DNA of 64,000 nucleotides from Pterois miles. Taxonomy: Eukaryota > Chordata > Actinopteri > Perciformes > Scorpaenidae. The notes beneath the pieces are model-generated. The model ran no database searches. It saw only the letters and a list, made by a program, of their open reading frames with translations, and had not been told where the DNA came from. The stretch is from the NCBI GenBank assembly GCA_947000775.1, contig CAMQGK010000466.1, positions 2,837,001-2,901,000 of the forward strand. The letters are read 5' to 3'. Below, piece after piece: positions 13,217 to 23,827 of this stretch. How positions within the stretch are numbered: the stretch's first letter is position 1; the number at the start of each line of letters is the position of its first letter. Position numbers and translations under genes: made by a program.

Positions 13217-13496
13217 AACCAGCAAGCCATGACAGACCGCCCTGTTAGACACGCCCACTGTCAGGCGCTTGCGTCCAATCACAGGACAGATGGAATGTTT
13301 GTCTGTCCAATCACCGCGGGGTGGGCGGTGGTAAATTGTACCGGCCTCACGTTGCACAAATGTGTCAAGCGCCTCGGAGTAGATGACGATTTCAGTTAAC
13401 ATACGTGACCGGGACACAATTTAAAACAAATACTTATAATAATAGTTAAAATGCAACTTGATAGAGTTTTATATCTCGGATATTGAAGCAGAGGCA

Positions 13497-13502
13497 CACG
13501 TG
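13497..13502 (+). promoter_or_regulatory. E-box CACGTG beside a splice donor
   Basis: Perfect E-box in 'ggcacacgtggagtc', 12 bp before the donor 'gagaag|gtaaat'. If that donor belongs to per3 exon 1, the box is within or just below the transcription start. Confidence 0.4.
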
Positions 13503-14511
13503 GAGTCGAGAAGGTAAATATTCAACCAGAAGAGCGAAGATTTGAGGAGTCGTTAGCGAGTTGGCTACACAGGCTAAGCTAGCCACCTCGCCCTCGGTTC
13601 CAGCCAGAGAGTACAGAAGATGTAAACAAATGAAATTTAAATAGTTGTCTCGTTTTCTTTGCTTACTTGAGAGTGTGCATCGTGTAGTTTTAACCGGACA
13701 CTCCAAACGGTACAGTATCTACCTAGCTGTAAGCAGCGCTCAATAGCGTGTATTGCTAATATGGTAACTAAATAACATGTCTGCCATAAGTCAGGGGGTT
13801 GAAGTGGCGTTAAGCGAGTTAGTAACAAACTGCAGCTAATGTTGACAATCTGACACTGAATTAACAGCAAATGCAGTTATCATTTCAGCTAATACGCTAG
13901 CATATGACGTTACACAGTATTGATTAGCTCACTTGCTCACATACTAGTGCCAGGATTTATTAATGGTCACATTCTGTATCATAAGTTGTCGTAAAATGTA
14001 ATCCTCAAATGTGTGACAGCACACACAGTAATGCAATAATAATTTAATGTCATGATTTTGTGCTGTAGTTGTCGGTGTAGCAGTGACTGCCTGTGTTAAG
14101 CCTTAAGATGTAGATGACGTGACGTTACTGGTGGTTACTGGGTTTGTTGAGGTTACTGAGTTCATGTGGGGAGGGGGTGGTGACCCGTCAAATTAGTGTC
14201 AGGTTTGTTTTGAGTGGGAACAGGTCATGGGCTGCTGTTGTAGCTTTTCTTTCTCTAGAGGGATGAAGGCATGTGAAACAGGTAGGTTATTCATGATGAC
14301 TTAACCTTAAATCCTTATTCATATCAGTTGTATTTGTGTGTGTTTATTCACTCAGCTGTAGTGATATCCTTTGGTGTGAGGTGACCTATATATAGATGCA
14401 CTTATTTACAGGCTCACTATACTACTTCTTCGTACCTCTAGTCATCAATATTTAACTCAACCCATTTTCAACCTAAATCTTCCTGGTATTTGCCTATGTG
14501 AAGTAATTATT

Positions 14512-15370
14512 AGGGCTGCAGCTAATTATTTTCGTTGTCAATTAATCTATTGATTATTTTCTTAATTAACCAATCAGAAAATGGTGAAAATGTAGATCAG
14601 TGTTCCCCAAAGCCTAAGATGACGTCCTCAAATGCCTTGTTTTGTCCACAACTCAAAGATATTCAGTTTACTGACATAGAGGAGTAAAGTAACCAGAAAA
14701 TATTCACAATTAAGAAGTTGGAAACAGAGGATTTTGACTTTTTTTTTCCCCCAGAATCAGCTTTATTTGCCAAATACATACATACAAGGAATTTGATTCC
14801 AGTTTTATGCATCTTTCTACATGTACTTACCCGTGTAAGTACATTTAGATGCACAAATAAAGTCAAGGAATAGACAGAACCATCATGCTCATAAGTGGTG
14901 ATAAACTGTGTAAAGAGCACCAATGACCAACAATAAAATAAGAAATAAAATAAAATGTCTATATTCAAGTCAAGTTGCAGACAATACAACTAGTGCGAAG
15001 AAATAAATACTGATTGCATACATGGGCTGGATGATTATGTACAGTATGTGCATGTATAGATATGTACAGTTAGTGAGTAGTAATAGTGAGTCTATAAAAT
15101 GTAAGAAAATTGTGAAAATTGCAATCAGTGTTTCTCAAAACCCGAGATGACATCCTCAAATGTCTTGTTTTGTCCACAACTCAAATATATTCAGTTTACT
15201 GTTATAGGAGGAGGAAAGAAACCAGAAGATATTCACATTTAAGAAGCTGGAATCAAAGACTTTTGAATTTTATTCTTAAAAACATTGCTCAGACTGATTA
15301 AACAATTATCAAAACTGGTGATTGATTTAATAGTTGACAACTAATCGATTAATTGTTGCAGCTCTACAAT
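14512..15370. repeat. hAT-like MITE interrupted by another repeat
   Basis: The segment opens with 'agggctgcagctaattatt' and closes with 'caactaatcgattaattgttgcagctct', the inverted end pair of a common fish MITE. The body ('aaaatggtgaaaatgtagatcagtgt', 'cttgttttgtccacaactcaa') appears twice, at 14580-14747 and 15108-15260. Between them sits a different element (about 14753-15107) that starts 'cagaatcagctttatttgcc'. Other copies of the host MITE are at 15655-15833, 54535-54760 and 61778-62083. Confidence 0.7.
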
Positions 15371-15654
15371 CTGTATCATTATCTAAGTTGTATTGGGATT
15401 TCGTTGCCATATGTTGTTGCCCTGGGGATGAACTGTCTGCTAGATTTCACGTCCCTATTTTAACGAGTTTTACGTGTATTGGTGCATTGTTTGTGTACAC
15501 ACACAAGTATGTCTCAGCTGAGTTTCATTCCAGCTGTGAGGGTTCAAATCAGGTGATGGAGTGAATCTGAGAAGCTCTTCGAGATAACAAGATCGCCTCC
15601 ATGATTGCTTTTCAAATATGGTGTTGCTTCCATCTGCACTTCAAGTTGACAGTA

Positions 15655-15833
15655 TCACATATTAGGACACATTAAGCTATCAAACAATCATTTTAGAAAA
15701 ATTTGGAGACAGACAGACACTGAAGTTGGAATCAGATAATTTTGGCTCTTTTTTTCAGATCAGAATAGTTGATCAATGGCCGTTAATTTAATATTTGACA
15801 ACTAATCGATTAACTGTTGCAGCTCTACAACTA
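15655..15833. repeat. Partial hAT-like MITE
   Basis: The right-hand part of the same family as 14512-15370, recognised by 'gttggaatcagataattttggct' and the terminal 'gacaactaatcgattaactgttgcagctct'. The left end is missing or too diverged. Confidence 0.55.
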
Positions 15834-16231
15834 AGTGTCAAAAAAACGATTAACATTATATTTTTCAAGTGAAATCCCTCATTAAATGGCTTCTCAAGCG
15901 ATCTGGAAGTGATAATATTTGCTAATCACCAATCTCAGTGGTGCATCTAAACTTTTGTTTACATTTTGAATTACAATGTACTTTGAACAGGAATTCAAAC
16001 TCACACTTTTCCTCTCTGAGATTGGGGGAGAAAAGTCCTAATTACTAAACTGCCTCAGCACCCTGACATTGGCTCTATCAGGTGTGCTGTAAATTGAGGC
16101 AAGGCCAGAGCATTATCCCTACACCACCGTAATCACAGGTTTGCGTCTGTGTGCTTTGTACGCACACAGTACAGATATAATGTCTCAAGTAATAGGAGGA
16201 TAGCTTATACGCTCCGAATTGAGCAAGCTGG

Positions 16232-16239
16232 TTATGTAA
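16232..16239 (+). promoter_or_regulatory. D-box TTATGTAA in presumed per3 intron 1
   Basis: Perfect PAR-bZIP/E4BP4 site. Period genes are known to use D-boxes along with E-boxes. It lies 2.7 kb below the candidate promoter. Support is the motif alone. Confidence 0.3.
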
Positions 16240-18289
16240 TCCTGCAGTGACGACCTGTTGAACGACGCAGGATATATTCACTGGCTCCTGTTTTTATCTC
16301 TGTGTGTCTCCCTCTTTGTTAGTGTCTACACTTATATTGTCTCACTGCTTTGTGTATGTGGTGGCAGCTTTGTTTTTTAATTACTGATATTATGATAGCT
16401 GAAAAAAGCTGACAAATGGCATTTGACTGGAGCAAACGCATTTACGTCTGTTGAGTTTGATTTCCAAAAAATACATCACAAAAAGAACTATTTGGAAATA
16501 CACAGTAAAAACTATCTACATTTAAATACATGTGAGATGGGTCACTCTATAAACATTAAATAAGATGCAGCACTTTTGAGTGTCTGCAGGGGATTTGAGC
16601 TGCATTTGATTCGGAACGATGAGGGCAGTTTCTCAGGTATTATGCGACAGAGTATCACATTATTATTGTGTTTTTGGTGCTGTGTAAAGCCTGGTATTTG
16701 GCAGAGTTGTTGTTGGCAGTATTGATGGATGAAATGTGCCCATATGTATGAATCGTAGATGATGGGAGTGAGTCAGAAATCCGTGAGCCAGTTTGATAAT
16801 CAGATTGTCCAACAGTTTTAGATAACAAGGCAGACTGTGTTTGTTCACAATCAAGAAATGAAAAAACATAGAACAGGACATTTGTTTACATTTGGTTATA
16901 TGTTTTTTTTTTTTGTTGTTGTTCGGCTTTGGCCACATCAAACTTGGCACACATTTTTTGGCTTTTTAATTTGGGGTTTTCCTTTCCTCACTAGACATTT
17001 TGACAGGTCGTAGCAGGAAAAGAAACTGTACGTGTGCATGTAATTCCAGTAATGATGGCTTTTTTTTCATTCAATGCCCCAGTTAAAGCAGTTCCTGAAA
17101 CTGGTGCACATACATAAATAGAAAGCAGCAATCATCAATGTTATTAATTACACCAGTGTTTTTCCTGCTGTGAAGGGATACTTCTGCATCATGTCTGTAT
17201 TCATTGTAGATTCAGTGTGTTCACACTGGAAAAATTAAATATATTTTTGAAACACAATAAGATAGCTTTGGATTTTCAATTTTGGTTTGCAATTTCTTCC
17301 ATGTTGTGAATTCAATCTTGCAAACTTTGCTCTGATACTGTTTCTTATGGCTGTGTATTGGCAAGAATCTGGCGATATGATACTTAGACTTAGACTGCTT
17401 TATTGTCATTTCTGCATAGGCAAGGAGACTTAGACACAGGGTAATGAGATTACGTTTCACAGGGACCACAGTGTCACATAGAACAATAAGAAAAAAGAAA
17501 AGAATAGTAAATAACACACAATACCAAGGACGTCACACAGAAATTGAAGACGTATCATGATACAGGGGTTACAGTTGCAAAACTGTAAGCAAGGCAATAT
17601 ATTGTGATTTTTTTTTTTTTTTTTTAAATCTAATTTTAGGAAAACTGTCATAAAGAACACAGCACCATATGCATAAAATCTGAGTTAAAAATGTCATAAC
17701 ATGAAACAGCCACTATGGGGATTAACATCATTATACATGAATAGAGTTGGACTCATTGAATCCACAAGAGCAGCTTTACACTGATTGAATACTGTTATGG
17801 GACCTGCTTTAAGGCGTGGCTACCTTGTGACTGACAGCTCCCTGCCACGGGGTTGTCTGGTCTGAGAGCTGTCCGTGTTTTTGTCTTACAACTTAAACCA
17901 TTTCACAGTGTGTTTTCAGTTCATGAAAGTTAATAATAACATTTTTGATTGCCTAACAATTTCTTATTCAGTGTTCGGTTGAACTTAGCGCCGCCCTCTC
18001 GTGTCATTTCTGATTGCAAAAAAACAAGATGGTGAACTCGAGGCTTAGAAACAACAGTCCACAAACCAGTGGGTGATGTAACAGTGACTATGTACACATG
18101 GCAACGACAAGTAGGGAAGGTTAAAGTTAAACCAAAATGTACTGTAATGCCTGTAAACTGTGATGAATATTGACAACCAACAGTTTGGGTTGCAAATTTA
18201 CCATTCACCTGTTTGTCAAAGAGCTGTACTGAATGAATACAGTTGGGCTCATTGAATCCACAAGAGTCTCAGCTTTCCAGTGATACCTA

Positions 18290-18665
18290 ATGTTTTGTTT
18301 GGGGATTACAGTATGCAGAAATATTCAAATACACCATTTTAGAATAGGTCAAAACATTCGTACTGCATGCAAAAACGCTACTTGGTTTCAGCCCCAAACT
18401 GCATGTGATTATCAGAAAGTGGTCATGTCTGTAAAGAGGAGACTGGTGGGTACCCATAGAACCCATTTTCATTCACATATCTTAAGGTCAGAGGTCAAGG
18501 AACCCCTTTGAAATCGCTATGACAGTTTTTGCTTGCTAAAATTTAGCATTGCTGTGGAGTGTTATTCGCCTTCTTCATAAATTGCAAGTATGGCATGGTT
18601 GGTACCAATGGATTCCCTTAGTTTCATATGATGCCAGTATGAGCCTGCTACAAACAGAATAGTGG
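18290..18665. repeat. Diverged interspersed repeat, pair with 22405-22545
   Basis: Shares 'ctgcatgtgattatca.aaagtgg', 'catggttggtaccaat' and the words between them with 22405-22545 in the same order and orientation. Both lie in per3 introns, at different distances from exons. The open frame here has no recognisable protein. Confidence 0.5.
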
Positions 18666-18952
18666 CCAGGATTTTTAAGAGGTTGAATAAAAATCATTAG
18701 TGTTTTGGAGAACCACTGCAGTATCGCAAAACATTATATCATGATACTCGTGTATCAATATTTTCTTACACCCTAAGTTTCTTATATATCTATTTATTTT
18801 CTTTGTCTTACAGTGCTTAAGGCCGACCCTCACATCCCACGTTCAGCACTAATTCATTGAGCACCGATTTATTGTTACCACATGGAACCCGTTCCCCTTG
18901 TTGAGCATATGAACACCTCTACTGACCACTGTAGTTGGACAAATTACTATTG

Positions 18953-21900
18953 ATGTGTGACCAAAGCACGGAGATGCCTGGAGGTGACGGCGGCCCAGAT
19001 GGGGAGGAGCCTGCATTACTGTCAGCCACAGGAGGAGGAGGTGGAGAGGAGGCGAGGGTGTCGTCAGGGCAACGGGACGGAGGTGCGCCGTCAGAGCCCC
19101 TCAGGGTGGAGGAGATCGGAGCCTCAGGTGGAGAAGTGGGGCAGGAAGATGAGGAGATGGCTAGCGGATCGCATGACCTCTCTTCCCCGACCAATCACAG
19201 CCCTGGTAGCGTCACAGGATCCATCTCAGCTTCAACCAAGAGGTAGTTATCCGGCTGTGTGTGCCTTGACTTCCTGCCGTATATTCACTTCATACTACAG
19301 TGACCCAAGCTGCTGCCACATCTCTTTATTCATCGCAGAACAAGATTTAAAATGCACCACAGGATACCATGGAGTGGCTAGAGCTTTATTTTTGTGGCCT
19401 TTGGTTTAATCTGTAATAACATTGTACTCACCAAACTAATAGCTGAGAAGTCCAATGGAGACACACGACCATTCAGATGTCATACAGGTTGTAAACAAGT
19501 AGACAGTCTGCCAGATTACACCATTTATTTTGTAGGTAAAAACAAAATTCACTGCAACCATAATGTTGTTTGTTGAGTTGCAAATCACTTTTTCTTTGTA
19601 CTTTTAGTACGTGCTGCAGCTGTCCTTACAAAGTACATACTGTCGCATGCAGTATGCATACAATTGGGACATACTACTTCGTCATGACATTGCAGTTTGA
19701 ACTTTGACCTTCTTGCTCACATATCCGCTGAGCAGAGGATTGTAGGTTAGAGTGGCCAGAAAAGCATGCTGGCCTACATACTCAACTCATCTTAATTTAT
19801 ATAGCACCTTTCATACAAGCATGCAGCCCAAACTGCTTCACATGGAAAGATTAAAACAACACAGACAAAAAAGAAGAACAATACAACATTAAATAAAAGT
19901 CAGTATAATAAAATAAACATCCGGGATAAAATGATTTAAACTATGACATTACTTCAAATTGAAATAGAGGTTCCCATTCTAATATCTACACTGTGCTCCA
20001 CAGTTTAGGTGCATACTGCAAAATACAACTGGATGTAATGGGACGTCCTGGTATTTTTGGCATACCGTATTTGCCTAACTATGTATTGGGATAAACTAAA
20101 TATTTTTCTTTCATATTAAGTAGTATGAAATACACAGCATGAATGTACATGGTTATAGCAAGCAGGGAAGGGCAAAGTTGAACCAGAAACTTTATATGTT
20201 AACTGTGATGAATATTTACAACCAACAGTTTGGGTTGTAATTTTACCATTCGCCCATTTGTCAAAGAACTGTATTCAGAATACTACTATTAAGGCTGGTC
20301 CACACACTACATGTTATGATACATTTAACGGCTTCGTTCCTATAGTGTGTGGAGAGCGCCGATTTGGCCAGAAACAGCACACCACACACTAACTGATTCA
20401 TTTATGAACGACAAGAGTCCCGACTTTCAAAACCGCAAATCTCGCAAAATCTTTCGTGATCAAAAGTGACTTAAATGTAAACAAACGTGGCAGACAACGG
20501 GCAGGAAGACAAGGCAATCTTAGCACCACTTTGTACTGAACATTCATGAAGCAAAAATAATATGTATGAAGTCTTGTGTTGTTGGCACAAATTAACAAGT
20601 TTGTCCTGCTGCAAATGCCATGATGGCGGTTGTTGTCCTTCCTTCTTCACTCAGCTTGGTTCCCAGTTGGCTGTCGGTCTTTCCCACGTGACTGCGTCAT
20701 TGGTTGTCATCTGTGTTTCCCACACACAACAGGATGTCCAATCATAAATATTGAACAAGTTTAATATGTATGATTTGAATAGAGTGTGGCCAGGATGGAC
20801 TTCTGAGCAGATAGGTAGAAGAATATCTTAAAATAATAATCTTTAAAACCAAAAAAAATCAGGGCTTTGTTGATCATTGTCAGGAGGGGGGAATCAGGCC
20901 CAAAATCGGCTAGACTAATAGTGTGTAGTGTGTGCCTGGCATTACTGTCCGCAGAGTCAAAACTATAACAGAGAAGCAGCTTTCAGTTTTCATGCGACAC
21001 GTGGAGAAAACTTCCCGAAAACTTCAGATCTGCTCCAACTTTCAGTTCTTTTAAATCAGAGCTTAAAGTATTTTTTTTTTTTTATCACCTGCATCTTGTT
21101 AAGCTGTCTTAATGTGTGTGTAGCAGTGAGAATACAGACGGTAGCCGAGGGCAGGCCCACAGAGAGGTGATGGTCACGGTGGCTGAGATGAAGAAGAGGA
21201 TCCCTTCAGACAAACGCAGTCGCAGCAAAGCCAGCACTGTGGAGGCCTTACATTACGCACTCAACTGTGTCAAACAAGTGCAAGGTAAACTTGAAACCTT
21301 TTGTTACGCTTAGAAGCTGTTTTGTTTTCTTACGAAATCATAGTAGTCTGTTATTCTCCAACAAGCTTGATGTCATTTGTTCTTGTGTCAAAACTGCGTG
21401 TCTGTTTGTGTCTGTAGCCAACAGTGAATACTACAAACTGCTGATGCGAAACGGTCAAGATGAGAGGAGAGATGCCACCGTCTGCACCCTGGAGGAGTTG
21501 GAGAGAGTCACATCGGAACACACTCTCAAAAACACGGTATGAGCACACACACACTCACACACACTTGCATACATTTGTGCACGTCTATTTGCCTCACACC
21601 TGGGCGTGTGTGCGAGTGTACGTATGTGTGTTTACTGCTTTTGCGTGCGTCTGTGACTTGGCTCGCTTGTGTGCATGTGTTTCTACATGTGCGTGCGTGC
21701 GTCTGTGTGTGTAGGACTCCTTCGTGGTGGTTTTCTCGCTGTCGAGCGGCCGCGTGCTTTACGCATCGGAACAGGCTCCCAGCATCCTTTGCTGCAAGAG
21801 GAAGTTCCTGGAGTCGGCCAAGTTTGTGGAGCTGCTCTTCCACCAAGATGTCAACGTCTTCTACTCGCACACGGCTCAGCCGCATCTGCCACCCTGGAGC

Positions 21901-23701
21901 AACTCGCATACAGGTGTGTTTGGACCACAATGTTTGTATTTTTAATAAATTGTCATTTTCATTTTTATATATTTATATATTTTTGTATTATTATGTTTTT
22001 ATTTGTTTACTGTTATTATGACAGCTGTTACTGAGGTTTCAGTTATAGTTTTTTTCCATTGTTCAATTGTATTAATCACATGACTAATCTATAGTTAATC
22101 ACGATTAATCACAAATTACTTGCACATTTATTATCTGTTCAAAATTTACCTTAAAGGGAGGTTTGTCCAGTATTTAATATTCTCATCAACATGAGTGGAC
22201 AAATATGCAGCTTTATACAAATGTCTGTATATATTTATTATTGGAAATCAATTAGCAACACAAAACAATGACAAATATTGTCAGAAACCCTCACAGGTAC
22301 TACATTTAACATAAAAAATATCATAACATATCAAATCATAACATGGTAAACTGCAGCCAAACAGGCAACAACAGCTGTCAGAGTGTCACTGTGCTGACTT
22401 GACTATGACTATAACTGCATGTGATTATCATAAAGTGGGCAGGTTTGTAAAGCCCTTTGAAAATGGCCATGTCAGTTTTTCCTGGCATTATTAGCCTTCT
22501 TTTGCAACAAGCTAGTATGACATGGTTGGTACCAATAGATTAATATACACCTTATCTTCACCTAGCTTTGAAACTGAGCCGGCTACAACCTAAAAATGAA
22601 GTAGGACTTGAGAACTTAGAAATCAGAGGCGTTAAAACAAATTTGCGATAACAAGTTATTATTGCGTTACCTTTGACAGCCCGAACTACAACACAAATAT
22701 ATTATAAAATCCTTTTGCTTTTTGTTTTTGCATTTATTATAATTTTATTTTTTTATCAGATTTACAAGTAAACAACAGAAGTTAGGTATCTTTTAGATTT
22801 TTTTTCAGGTATCATTAAATTGACTGTATAGTTGACTTACGTGTTTGTAAAAGATGTTTTCTATCTTAATTCGAGCTAAAACTTTTCTCTGTTTGTCTCT
22901 GCAGCGGGGGTTCTGTTTGACTGTGCCCAGGTCAAGTCTTTCTTCTGCAGAATCAGGTCAGTGTCTCTAATTTGTTTGGGATTTTCTTCACTAGGCCTCC
23001 CATAAATCTGTGATTTCACAATAATAACACCTCTTCTACACCTATTCTTTATAAACTATCTCAATTATCTTTACCAAAACTTTTCAATAAAGCACAGCTG
23101 AAAGACACTAAATCTCCTCATTCATCCTGCCAACACCATAGGACATCACATAGCTAAAGATAGTTAACATACATTAACATACATTGTTGTAACAGAGGAA
23201 AGATGGAGATTTGGCTGCATTTGTTTAAATCATTTCCAGTTTTACATCATTTCTGCAGTGTTTAATATTGGTTCAGTCAAATATCTCATGTTTACTTCAT
23301 AAATCACAGTTTTTTTTAATTCATGTTTTAGGGGTGGGAAGGACCGCGAGGGTGAGATGCGTTACAACCCGTTTCGAGTGACCCCCTACCTGCTGACGGT
23401 GCAGGGAACAGGCAGCAGTGGGCAAGAGGAGGAGCCGTGCTGCTTGGCTCTGGCTGAACGGATCATCTCTGGATATGAGGGTACAACTATCAGCACAACT
23501 TAAACAGCCTTTCTCAATTAATAGTAAAAAACAAGTTGTTTTTGGTTTGTGGTCAGACATATAACTTTATCATGACGAGATCCCTTTGACATGTTCCTAA
23601 CGTTGTATTTGCTCGTGCAGCACCTCGGATCCCCATGGACAAGCGCATCTTCACCACCACACACTCACCCGGCTGTGTGTTCCTGGAAGTAGATGACAGG
23701 T

Positions 23702-23747
<46 letters not shown>

Positions 23748-23758
23748 ATACACACACA

Positions 23759-23827
<69 letters not shown>

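Larger units (their letters stand above)
13200..13513 (+). promoter_or_regulatory. Candidate per3 promoter and non-coding first exon
   Basis: The per3 coding start lies in an exon with an upstream acceptor (cag at 18811-18813), so a non-coding first exon is needed. This GC-richer stretch has two CCAAT boxes (13275-13279, 13307-13311), two perfect CACGTG E-boxes (13211-13216, 13497-13502) and a good donor 'gagaag|gtaaat' at 13513. All this fits a clock-controlled promoter, but no transcript start can be proven from sequence. Confidence 0.4.
13514..18813 (+). other. Presumed per3 intron 1, repeat-rich
   Basis: No coding exon was recognised in these 5.3 kb. Contents are hAT-like repeats with an inserted second element (14512-15370), a further partial copy (15655-15833), a TTATGTAA D-box (16232-16239), a 'gactgctttattgtcatt' retroposon end near 17385-17480, and two diverged repeat segments at 18100-18280 and 18290-18665 whose relatives lie at 20150-20280 and 22405-22545. 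Confidence 0.5.

Noticed and set aside
18340..18352. RORE-like 'agaataggtca' upstream of per3
   Set aside because: One mismatch to the consensus and located in an interspersed repeat; not distinct from chance.
18957..19409. 150-codon open frame overlapping the first per3 coding exon
   Set aside because: Frame-shifted shadow. The frame from 18953 joins the next exon in phase and gives a PER N-terminus.
21539..22034. Open frames of 121-160 codons around a per3 exon, on both strands
   Set aside because: They run over the true exon (21715-21913) in wrong frames and through flanking CA/GT repeats.
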